Made by a program: the position numbers and the translations under genes. The notes below the pieces were generated by a model, which had not been told where the DNA came from, did no database searches, and worked only from the letters and a program-made list of their open reading frames with translations. A DNA stretch of 25,840 nt from Fragilaria crotonensis. Its lineage: Eukaryota > Bacillariophyta > Fragilariophyceae > Fragilariales > Fragilariaceae. The first letter of the stretch is position 1, and each line of letters opens with the position of its first letter. Of this stretch, positions 17,301 through 25,400 are shown one piece after another. The stretch spans positions 1 through 25,840 of the forward strand of contig JAKSYS010000782.1 of NCBI GenBank assembly GCA_022925895.1. The letters are read 5' to 3'.

Positions 17301-20056
17301 AATTTCTACTGTCGGTAGGATAACGAAGTCTCATTGCGAGCGTCACTGCATCGTTGTCCTGTTCGTCATCATCGGATAAAGGAGTATCGTTTCCGTCATG
17401 ATCGTCACTCTCGGCAGCATGTGCTTCATCGTCCCTTGCACATTCCGCTGTTCCGCAGAGATGGCTTCTCTCAGGCCTTCTATGGCTTCCTTGCGGCTTT
17501 CGAAGCAGAGAACGACAGTGGCAACTAACAGTTGGAGGGAAGCGGCTGTGCGATTGAATTCGTCATCCATATCAACCTTCCTATCGTCAGAGAGTTGCGC
17601 TTCTGATCCGAACAACATGCATCCCATACCTCCTGGGACTGTCCCAGACTTGATACCGTTTTCGCCGCTTCGCTGCTTCCTTCCTTGTGCTAAATGGCCT
17701 GTTACTGCTCCCAGAGTGTTTTGAAGCAGACGAACGAGTGCCAGGGAAGAAGGAACTGTTCCAAATTTCGAAAGTGCAGAGGGATCAAGGCATGGGTGGA
17801 GGCTAGCGGCAGGGTCGCTTTTGTCATCAACATCGGTGACAGAATCCAACGAAGACCAGTACGGATAAATCGAAGGGGGCATAGGCAAGTCCGGCAGTGC
17901 ATCAAGGTCGTTCAAATTGGGATGATCGCTATCCGAAAAGTCAAATTTTGAGCGGCTGCTACGTCTTGACTCTGGCTTTGGTGTACTCAGCAGTATATCA
18001 TCGTCCTTGTCGTCTTCAGGTCCTTCGCTACTCTGAAAATTGCTTCCTGGTGCTTCGGCAAACCCAGTGTGATCAGACAAACTCATAGCCAGCGCCTGTC
18101 GAAGGATCGAGTCCCCAGCGTCCTCTTCATCATCATCGTCGTCGTCATCGTCGTCCTCGTCATCCTCGCCCTCGTGGTCGTCATCATCGTCGTCAACGAC
18201 TTCAGGACTTGGTTCGCTCTCGTCCTCTTCGTCCGATGAGGAGCTTTCATCATCAAGCTCAACATGAGGGGCGTTATCCTCGTGGGCGTACCTGTCTAAA
18301 TTATGATCGCTGTCGTTGTCATTTGTACTATCGCTGTCGGAGCTATCTTGCTCGAGGCCGCCAGCAGCAAGTCGCAAGGCCGCGCGATCAACGCCATCGG
18401 CAACAGCGGAAATGATCTGATTGAAGACTGTCGGTCTCAAGAGATCATTTCCAATGTTGTCATCGTCGTCGTCATCATCATCGTCGCAACCCTCGTCATC
18501 CTCTTCGTCTTCTTCTTCATCCGGATCATTGCCCTCGACAGCCTGATCCTCGTGATTCGGCAGTGTATCGTCTTCAACAACCACAGCACTCGGTTCGCTT
18601 GCATCGGTAGGAACAAACGGAGCAATTGGGATGGTGATATTATCGTCATCTTCGATCGAAGATCCAACTGTTTTCTGCTGCTTCCTGTCAACTCTGACCA
18701 CTTTAGCTTCTTGCTCAGCCCTAGCCAGAAGCCTAGCCTTCTGAACATCAATTCGATCCTCGTATGCTGAAGCTGCATCTCCAAGATACTTGAGGACCTT
18801 CTCGTCCAACGAAAAGGGGCCCTTCTCGACATTTGATCGCATCAAGCTCAAAATGGCACCCACTTGCAATGCCGGTACATCGCTAGGATCATGGCGTCGT
18901 TCGATTGCACGCGACTCTGCCTTCCCTTGAGACAGATCCGGTACCTCGGCACCATCGTGGTCCAATCCTGTTAAGACCGACAAAACTGCCAGCAACAGAC
19001 CGTGCAAGGCATCTTCCTTCAACCCGTCACAAACATCGCGACATACAGTACCGATGATGCTCTCTAAGATCCCATCATTCTTCGGGTTATCAATCTCATC
19101 GTTGTCAAACGCCTTGTGGTGCAAGACATTCTTGTGCAAATCCGATCCATACAGACTTTTCAAGTTCGCAACTAGTTGAGGGGGCGGCGTTGCTGCGGCC
19201 TTTTGTGATTTGATGGCGACAATCTTTTCGTGGTGCCTCAAGATGCGTTGCACGGTCGCTTCAGAGAAGGCATTCTCGGTGTCAGATGATCCATCCAAAT
19301 CTTTCAAACCGAAGGCATCCATGTACTTGTCAGAGGAATCAATCTCATATTCCGCCAAGGAGTGTGCTTGTTCTATCAAAGCTGACCTGGTAATCAAGTT
19401 GGGTCGGCTGGAAAGAGCATTCGGTACCAATTCATCCTGATGGCATCAATAAAGTAAGCAATATAGTACCAGCAGTATAAATCCTACAGCAGCCTCGAGA
19501 TATCACTCACCCTGATCCGATTAGCACGATAACTCGCTCCATTGGGCTCCGAGTCGATGAGCGTTTCGATTGCACGTTCACGACCTGACGGTAACTGCTC
19601 TCCTGACATGACAATGGTTTTTTGTCAGTTGGTACGACGGGCGTTGTTGTTCCTCGATGTCGACGACTTGGTCTTCGTTAGCGTTTGCAGACGGATTGCC
19701 GCGGAGAGTAATCGGCGAGGAAAGACTCTCGCAACATATAGATTATGTGTACTTGTACTGTACCAGGTACTATGAACATATAGCTCATACCTGGTATACA
19801 AGTACTGGTAGGGGCATATGCATTATTGACAATTATATATACTATGAAATACACGTGGTATGCTACATACTTGATCCTCCGTACTCTCAGTATTCAATCC
19901 ACTCAATACTCCTACCGCCGCCTTTGATGCTGCACCAGCCTTTCGCTTTACAACTTGCATCGTGCCAGGAGGTCCCGGAATATTTGCTTTCGGACTAGTT
20001 TTTCTTTCATGTTTAAGGACTTTTTTCAAAACCGTTTCTTTTTTTCTGCGTGCCAT
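4209..20056 (-). CDS. Giant HECT-type E3 ubiquitin ligase (SPRY/UBA/MIB-HERC2), about 5,200 residues
   Basis: HECT ligases take ubiquitin from an E2 onto a Cys and pass it to substrate. Start ATG 20056 (MARRKKETVL). A probable first intron spans 19728-19870 and a clear intron 19437-19510. The body then runs to stop 4209 through three -1 frame changes: about 17433, about 10300-10327 and 5282-5287. Domains in protein order, by genome position: acidic tracts (18530-18115), UIM (about 18125-18060), helical repeats, SPRY (about 16220-15690), beta module (about 15300-14935), UBA (about 11530-11385), UBA (about 11290-11155), SPRY (about 10960-10430), split MIB/HERC2 (about 8665-8190), SPRY (about 7640-6960), a GWISSRIRGG module (about 6245-6150) and HECT (about 5330-4209). 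The Cys is codon 4353-4355 in a TCFFSLTLPPYS context. HERC2 and HECTD4 are loose comparisons; no RCC1 repeats are seen, so I assign no orthology. It probably acts in cytosol or nucleus. The size argues for a scaffold-like ligase recruiting substrates through the SPRY domains. Confidence 0.88.
6960..7640 (-). other. Third SPRY domain of the HECT ligase
   Basis: Landmarks are PPPISFDRDYHASSMTLSRDGRT, GVHYWEVKLEQADIGSVYIGVAE, LGWGFVNFRATYTAGAERVYGA, DTVGVLLDCDAGRVSFFYDG and ALWPVIGLRNPGDRVTM. A Gly-rich loop (about 7150-7050) interrupts the C-terminal strands. The order of motifs is complete. Confidence 0.85.
8190..8665 (-). other. MIB/HERC2 domain interrupted by a charged insertion
   Basis: The first half reads REGCVVTRGLDWDD and the second PIGTVLSIEPWDGVPAMARK then VRWQLTGEEGIYRYGGGGGRFDICHV. 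Together these match the MIB/HERC2 pattern (VxRGxDW ... GTV ... VxWD ... YRxGxxGxxDL). Roughly 85 residues rich in Glu, Lys, Asp and Ser lie between the halves (about 8600-8350). The domain mediates substrate recognition in Mind bomb and HERC2. Confidence 0.7.
10430..10960 (-). other. Second SPRY domain of the HECT ligase
   Basis: Landmarks are GKWYYEAILETAGCLQIGWAD, SSWAFDGWRRYRWH, WKEGDVVGCLVDMDEKIVSF and TLNGKGEEVGMGVAF. This is a textbook SPRY core. A GFVGVGEAILSAVRERE helix follows, just before the frame change near 10300-10327. Confidence 0.85.
11155..11530 (-). other. Tandem UBA domains of the HECT ligase
   Basis: UBA 1 reads AIAQMLELGLPRSWSELALR followed by NIEAAVHFCLERG. UBA 2 reads LRQLLEMGFPSRWCAEALAA followed by NVDEALTWILSNG. 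Both have the hydrophobic LxMGF/LELGL loop and the three-helix spacing of about 40 residues. They are separated by a short Arg/Ser-rich linker and followed by an acidic tail. UBA domains bind ubiquitin. Confidence 0.85.
15690..16220 (-). other. First SPRY/B30.2-like domain of the HECT ligase
   Basis: Landmarks are VWGTVVSSTYY, GVHRWAVRLDRCERGHVFVGVAT, the KYGWGVIGTQALWH block, GTLSFSTW and YPAVGLYQRDDMVTLL. These match the SPRY beta-sandwich pattern, including the ligand-facing loops. SPRY domains bind protein partners, so this is a likely substrate-recruitment site. Confidence 0.75.
18060..18125 (-). other. Ubiquitin-interacting motif (UIM) in the HECT ligase
   Basis: The translated stretch EEDAGDSILRQALAMSLSDH follows the UIM pattern: acidic residues, then a helix with Leu-x-x-Ala-Leu-x-x-Ser-Leu. 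It follows directly on the second poly-acidic tract. UIMs are short helices that bind ubiquitin, so this site may help retain ubiquitylated substrate or nascent chains. Confidence 0.7.
18121..18205 (-). repeat. GAT/GAC trinucleotide tract encoding poly-Asp/Glu
   Basis: The plus strand shows runs of TCATCG/TCGTCG; on the coding strand these are Asp and Glu codons. The encoded tract reads as DDDDDDHEGEDDEDDDDDDDDD followed by EEDAGD. A tract of this kind is liable to length change by replication slippage. Confidence 0.85.
18455..18530 (-). repeat. Second GAT/GAC/GAA trinucleotide tract encoding poly-Asp/Glu
   Basis: This encodes DPDEEEDEEDDEGCDDDDDDDDDN upstream of the UIM. Like the other tract it is a coding trinucleotide repeat, and its complement produces spurious Ile/Val-rich plus-strand ORFs. 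Confidence 0.85.
19437..19510 (-). other. Intron of the HECT ligase gene, 74 bp
   Basis: On the minus strand the donor is AGG|GTGAGTGAT at 19510 and the acceptor is CATCAG|GATGAA, ending at 19437. Splicing is phase 0 and joins ...ASYRANRIR to DELVPNALSS. An in-frame TGA inside the intron would otherwise stop translation just before the long 19436-17343 frame. Length and consensus fit stramenopile introns. Confidence 0.85.
19728..19870 (-). other. Probable first intron of the HECT ligase gene, 143 bp
   Basis: The donor GAGGATCAA|GTATGTAGC at 19870 is strong and phase 0 after ...NTESTEDQ. The acceptor is uncertain. TGTTGCGAG|AGT at 19728 gives exon 2 (SLSSPITLRGNPSANANEDQ...), which then needs one base removed from an A6 run at 19618-19623 to reach the downstream frame. 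Alternatively an acceptor at GAGAGCAG (exon from 19594) gives a 276-bp intron and keeps frame with no correction. A third possibility is translation from ATG 19609. The intron carries a long hairpin. Confidence 0.5.
19749..19805. repeat. Inverted repeat: 18-bp stem with a 3-nt bulge, in intron 1
   Basis: GTACTTGTA (19749-19757), CTG, then TACCAGGTA (19761-19769) pairs perfectly with TACCTGGTA (19788-19796) and TACAAGTAC (19797-19805). The loop is 18 nt. It would form a stable hairpin in the ligase pre-mRNA. Confidence 0.8.
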
Positions 20057-20147
20057 GACGTGATAACCTTGGACATCAACCGAAATTGAAAACGTGATGA
20101 GCAAAACAAGTCCATCGATTCATATGCAAGTTCTATATACATTCATA

Positions 20148-20580
20148 GAAACTCCGGAAGAAAAAGCAAGTAAAAGGAAGAAAGGAAAAAATCTGGAAGA
20201 AAAAAGAAGAGAAAGGAAGAAAGAAAATATTCCGTGAAGAAAAAAGGAGAAAAAGGAAGAAAAAGAGAGAAGCTCTACTCGCTCATTTGGAAACGTGTGT
20301 GGCATGGTCCAAAATAGGCTTTTAAAGCAGTGTATACCTCGCAGCACTAAGGTGAATTTTATGTACGACACGTTTTATATGTTCGAGTTCGTATCAACGA
20401 AACTAAAATTCTACGACTTGCAACGTAGTAAGCGAAAGGAAGCAAAAGGGAGAAAATAGGAGAAGCTGTTTAGAAAAAAGGAGAAAAAGGGAGAAACTAG
20501 AAGAAAATTGAAGAAGCTTCAATTTGCTTAAGTAGAAGAAAGAAATTAGGAGAAAGAAATCTGCGGACTTTCTTCTTCTA
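20148..20580. repeat. Two polypurine (GGAAGAAA-like) tracts
   Basis: Positions 20148-20280 and 20425-20580 are almost pure A/G on the plus strand, built from irregular GGAGAAA/GGAAGAAA units, with about 150 bp of mixed sequence between. On the ligase coding strand they are polypyrimidine, about 90-520 bp upstream of its ATG. They could be promoter or 5'-UTR pyrimidine tracts, or simple low-complexity DNA. Confidence 0.7.
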
Positions 20581-21011
20581 TAATAAAATCCGTCAAATCA
20601 GAAAATGATAATTGTCCATTGTACTTGAGTACCTACGAATACCAACATCATGCAACCAATTCGATCAGTCTATTTTGTCCGTTTGGCGTGGCAATCTGAT
20701 ACACAAAAAGTCCTGTAGAAGAAATACTAGGATAAAAGCAGAAATTCCGGAACCTCCAGTTGTACTGTACAGTAATGTGTTTCATATCATACAAAGCTTT
20801 TATTTCAAGGGGAAATTAAAAAAACCTTTTCATCACCACTTTACAAAAAAGTACAATTACTTGCTAATTCTCACAATTGAGCACTTTTTATTTTCAAAAT
20901 AACTTTTACAACTAGACTCTCCGCTCCTTTGTATTGTTATTACTATCACTATTTTGTTTGTACAGTATGCAAATTACTTTATCATCTTCAGTATATTAAA
21001 TCACATTCCAC

Positions 21012-21284
21012 ATGCACATGAAGGTCAAAACTGGAAAGGCAAAGACAGATCAGACTATAATGAGCACCTTTGCATATTACGCAGATCTACTTAAGGCTGT
21101 GAAGAAGGAGAGGAGACACATTGATGATATAATACAAAAACAAGACAAGACCCCTGAAAAACTAAATTATGAACATTCAAACTCATCTGCCCACATTAAA
21201 TGTTGTACATGCATGAAAAGCTCTCATTTAGACGTATTTGAATGCCATGACATTTTGTATAATGCCAGAATTTGTTCTAGGTGA
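21012..21284 (+). CDS. Possible small ORF or exon fragment, unknown
   Basis: An ATG-initiated 90-residue frame. Residues 20-50 are charged and helix-prone (YYADLLKAVKKERRHIDDII), followed by a Cys/His-bearing segment (HIKCCTCMKSSHLDVFECHD) that could be part of a zinc-binding unit. The next plus-strand frame (21238-21426) is also Cys-bearing, so this may be one exon or a remnant of a longer or decayed gene. Surrounding DNA is AT-rich and no homologue is recognised. It may be chance. Confidence 0.18.
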   Translation: MHMKVKTGKAKTDQTIMSTFAYYADLLKAVKKERRHIDDIIQKQDKTPEKLNYEHSNSSAHIKCCTCMKSSHLDVFECHDILYNARICSR

Positions 21285-21425
21285 AGATGTCTCTACTAGA
21301 GTGTGCTCTTATCAGACAGAGGGAGTATGTTGTGAGATTATTGAAATAAACTCTCCACAAAGTTCATCCAAAAGTAAGTTCTCATTTATTGCCTTCAACC
21401 ATATAATCCTCAGAGGTCTGGTATG

Positions 21426-21640
21426 AATTCAGTCCCATCCAGCACCATGGCTGTAGTTAATCCCACCATTTCCAGGAACTTCCAGTCAGTCCTATTGGTA
21501 TGACACCTTCAACATAAGAATCATTGTCCTTCATTTCCATTGTTGAATTCTTCTTCAATGTATTTTAGTTGGAACTGCAGTCCAACCAACGCCATTGGCA
21601 TGCTTGCTGTAATTCATTATATCAACAGCATCAACAGCTC
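21426..21640. repeat. Degenerate tandem-like repeats
   Basis: Three similar stretches begin near 21426, 21477 and 21572. They share CAGTCC, CCA(T/A)CCA and CAT(T)GGC followed by CTGTA. Copies one and three align best, with gaps. The relation is by eye and weak. Confidence 0.25.
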
Positions 21641-21905
21641 GTATACTGGAATTATCGGGCGCGATGTACATGTGCATACTGGTCGTCTGATACAGTAGCA
21701 CTCGACACTGCATAAGGAGTACATAGTACACATTCAGTACATCCTACTCGGAGCTCGGAGTACAGAATATAGAATACCAGTATGCCATACGAAAAATACC
21801 CACAAGCAGCACCATAAACTGACTCCGGCAGCCGCTGATCCCATACATTACTGGAGCGCTTAAAAGAGATATCTTCATTGCTCTGTCGTCTCCGAGGTTC
21901 ATGTG

Positions 21906-22445
21906 ATGAGGATAAGGACATTGGATTTCCTTTTGCTGGGCTGGTGCGCTTTTGGGGTAGAATCCTTCATTGCGAACCGCAAAATCCTTGTCAGTACAAC
22001 GAATATACCTCGATGTCCAAACGCTATTTGCAGCTCTGATGAGAATGATTTTGACATGGACGTCTTCAAGGCCCGCCTCCAGAATGTGGAGCAGAAACAA
22101 GTGTTCGACGGATACGCCTTCAGAGATCTCATTTTGCAGAAATGGGGAGAATGCTATGATGTCGATTTCAATCGTGTGGATTCATTTGGATTTCGTCAAA
22201 TTTATCTCAATGTGTATCCATTCAAAATGGGAGGACGAGGAAAATGGCGACACGAAACTGAACTCGACTATCTCATGCATCTACAAGCAATTGTGGAGAT
22301 CCTTGAGAGGTATGGGCAGCTTGATAGTGTTATCTATCAGATTCAAGAAACAAATAAAAAGCCCAAAATGGGAGCTCCGATTAAGGCAGTTCCAATCCGA
22401 CTTGATTTGACAAACGAGCAAATAACAAAAATCATGGGCTACTGA
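21906..22445 (+). CDS. DUF3067-family protein, plastid-targeted
   Basis: A 179-residue protein. ATG 21906 is chosen over GTG 21903 and over ATG 21901, which is followed at once by TGA. Residues 1-20 form a signal peptide ending GVES with Phe21 at the cut (ES|FIANRK), the hallmark of stroma-targeted preproteins in diatoms; a transit segment follows to about residue 50. Residues 66-176 match DUF3067: GYAFRDLILQKWGECYDVDF, FGFRQIYLNVYPFKMGGRGK, WRHETELDYLMHLQAIVEIL, ERYGQLDSVIYQIQETNKKP and a terminal IRLDLTNEQITKIMGY. This family is known from cyanobacteria and plastid-bearing eukaryotes and has no settled function that I know of. The trace fits a gene of endosymbiotic origin. Its stop is 38 bp from the stop of the convergent WW-domain gene. 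Confidence 0.9.
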   Translation: MRIRTLDFLLLGWCAFGVESFIANRKILVSTTNIPRCPNAICSSDENDFDMDVFKARLQNVEQKQVFDGYAFRDLILQKWGECYDVDFNRVDSFGFRQIYLNVYPFKMGGRGKWRHETELDYLMHLQAIVEILERYGQLDSVIYQIQETNKKPKMGAPIKAVPIRLDLTNEQITKIMGY

Positions 22446-22483
22446 AGAATAGCACAATGTATGTGTTTCAAGTAATCATATAT

Positions 22484-25400
22484 TCATCGACAGTGAAGAA
22501 AACTTAATCTTCTGGCGGGGTCGTTTACGAATGACGCGTTTACCTGCGGCCGTCGTCGTTGGGCTTGAATCCTGCTCAGGTTTTCACTCGCAACGGCAAG
22601 CAAGGAAATTTGATCCAGCGCCTGCAGGGCGCAGATCGGATGTGGCGGGTTGAGAATTCTGCAACTCATCTTTGACAAGTGGGTTCCACCAGCACACGAC
22701 TCTCGTTGGTACCCTCCTCCAATGGTGCTGACAGTGCAGTCGCTGTTCGTGTCTATCACTTTCGGATGGAAAACACTTTGTGCACCTCCCACGATAGCAT
22801 CATCTTGAATCCTATCGTCAGCATGGTAGTCTTCCATCTTATTAATATCGTCCACAGGCGAATCAGCTACATCGTCAACACCAACGAAGCTGCCGACGGC
22901 GCTTGGCGTCGCAAGCTCAGATTCACCGTCGTTCTCGCTGCCACGTAGAGAAAGGATGGTCGAAAATGGTTGTCGTAGGTCGCCAACACCAGCGGGATGG
23001 AGAATAATTCGGTCGATCTCAATTCGAACTTCGCTGTCGTCCATTGGCGGAAAGTCGTCGTCGTCGTCAGCTAACTGGTCTCTGCTGTATGCCACCATTC
23101 CGTCGTCATCACCCTTCCTAGACGCTTTGATTTCAATCGCGTCGACTCTACCAGCACGCAAGTTTCTTGTTGCACAGTGCAGGGCCAAACTGCTGCCAGC
23201 ATCGTTCCTCAAGACGGTGGCGGCATCTGCTCTTGTTGAAAGGTCTTCATGAACCTCGGAAGAGTTGCCTTTTGCCTCATCTTGCGTTGACGTGTCGCGG
23301 CTCGATACATCATGATTCCGCTGCGTAATGGCTCGCATGTTCGGCAGCTGTAAAGGACCATCAACTCGGTCGCATTGATACAAAACTACGGTCTCGCCGT
23401 CTTTTCGCGTCCTCCTCTGCGCAAGATTGACGAGGACAAGGTTTGTGATTTCTTCGTCTGGCGACGTCATATTCAGTGCAACGACCTCTCCATATGAGTC
23501 ATCCACCGAGTATTCGTCGTCGTCCTCGTTGTCATATGATTTTGAGGCATTCGAGGCAGGGCTACCGCCAGACCTCGTGGTTATAGTTGCCTGCAAGATT
23601 GCGTCGGCGGTAACTTCTCCCTCGAGATCCTTAATAGATGATGCGCACACTGGTTTCTCGATCGTGGAATCAGAGCGACGCACGCTGAGATCACCCTGCT
23701 CGACAGTGATAGCACGTTTCACGACATCCCAAGGTAAATTCCCACCTGTTGTCGACGATCTCGTTGTACTTGTGACATCGTTATCACCGTGCTCGTCAGT
23801 CTGCGTCATCTTGCCGTATCCAGCGTTCTCCATGGAGGTTTTGTCTACATATTCAAGCGACGCAATCGAGTGTTGTGCACTCTGAAGACTATCATTTTCA
23901 TCAATTTCGAAAGAGTCAGTGTCTTCTTCATCAGTTCCACCGCACGCTGACGATAGTTCGAAAATTGACTCGATTGGCGACGCCTTAGCCGCACCAACCG
24001 GGTTGACAACAGGGCAATGCCACGTTGCTCCACGTTCAGGATGTATGTAGAATGGGCGATTCTTGCTCTTCGATATTCGCACCTCCCAGCCTGATGGAAG
24101 GGGTGCGTGACGAAACATTTCACCCTGGTACTCAAACAATATATTGTTCGCCGACGGCTCGGGGAGTCGGTCAATACGAATAACCATAGGCGCTGTCTTC
24201 GCGGAAGTATTGGCCTGCTTGGTATACTTCGAAGCCGGCAACGATTGGGTGCTAGGCGGCGATAACAAATCCTCGCTAGATTTGACTTCGGAAATTTCTC
24301 CGGCGAGGTCAGGGCTTCGAGTCTCCGCAGGAAGTAACTCGTCGCCAGTAATCGATCGACGAGAGCCTTTCAAAATATCTAGACACTTGCTCCGAGCAGC
24401 TTGAGTGGCTATCGAAATGTTTGTGTCCTTAGGACCAAAGTATTTCTTCGCGTTGATGTTGGATCGATAGGTCCGTGACGGAATCAGCAGAGAATCAATA
24501 CCAGTTTCCTCAGACACGATCTCCAATTCCTCCATTGTTCGCATGGTCAGCTCACTCGCGTCCACAGACTCCCAATCATCAAGGTGGTCGGCACCTATGG
24601 TACTTCCAAGAGGGAAACCACGACTCGTCGCGGGACGCTGACGACTGGAAAGCATCGCGGAGACAACCTCTGGATTGTCAAGTTTTGACGTTCGAAGTTT
24701 CTCGAGCTTAGACGATGTGAATGATGAGTCGTCTGTTCTCGTTGGATACTTGGGAGTCCCGTGTTGTGGAAGCAGCAATCCTGAGTGCTCCATACCAAGG
24801 GATTCCCCGGACGAACAGTCCATGGAATCCAAAGTCTTGGGCGACTCTTGAAGTTCACGACGAGGAGAATGCACCATTGCATTCAAGATGGCACTGGTTG
24901 AGGAGGTCCTCTTCGCAGCGCAATGAACGGGATCTTTGATTATCAAGGCGCGCTTAGCTGCAGAATCAATTGAGTGGTACGAAGTAGCTGTAACCCCTTC
25001 CATAAGTTTGCGCTTCGAGGAAAGTCTGTTCTTTGGGTGGCTGAGAAGTGGGTGAGACGCATCCTGATTGCCATTCAACTGTCTGTGATTTGCAAGAGCC
25101 CTAGGTGACTGATTTCTGGTTGGTTCAATCTTCGTAACAAACTCCTCCGCGTTTGACTCGACAAAAGCTTCCACGGAAACGGATGGGACTGTGCGATCTT
25201 GGTATAGGTTTGATCGGTGGATGGGACCCAGGGTTGGCTTTACGCTCGCACGCAGGTTTCGATCAGTGTCATGAAGGTCAAGATGACCCTTGTGGTGGTT
25301 CTGAGGATGCAAAGTGTCTGGTCTGGCTCGATTAGAAATTTTGGGTGTCTTGGTCGGTCCGTCAACGACAAAGATCTCCTTTTCTTTCTCGACGACGTTC

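Larger units (their letters stand above)
20057..21905. other. AT-rich intergenic region between divergent genes
   Basis: This 1.85-kb stretch must hold the promoters of the minus-strand ligase and the plus-strand DUF3067 gene. It contains purine tracts (20148-20290 and 20425-20580), AT-rich DNA from about 20760 to 21010, one marginal small ORF (21012-21284), weakly repetitive DNA (21426-21640) and a GTAC-rich patch (21660-21790). No RNA gene was recognised. Confidence 0.6.

Noticed and set aside
17359-17441. An 83-bp intron to explain the frame change near 17433
   Set aside because: The length restores frame, but donor GTGCAA and acceptor AACAG are weak beside the good GTGAGT intron of the same gene, and the reading without it gives a sensible acidic linker. 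Kept only as an alternative.
18303-18770. Plus-strand ORF with long Ile/Val runs resembling membrane segments
   Set aside because: It is the complement of Asp/Glu codon repeats of the ligase, which automatically yields Ile/Val codons.
20120-20371. Minus-strand ORF of 83 codons rich in Phe and Ser
   Set aside because: It is the complement of the polypurine tract, so the apparent protein is low-complexity; no targeting or domain feature supports it.
20612-20902. Plus-strand ORF of 96 codons
   Set aside because: It begins with TTG, lies in AT-rich DNA and shows no recognisable pattern.
21652-21921. Minus-strand ORF overlapping the DUF3067 start
   Set aside because: It has an ATG but overlaps the transit peptide coding region and GTAC-rich upstream DNA; no family features are seen.
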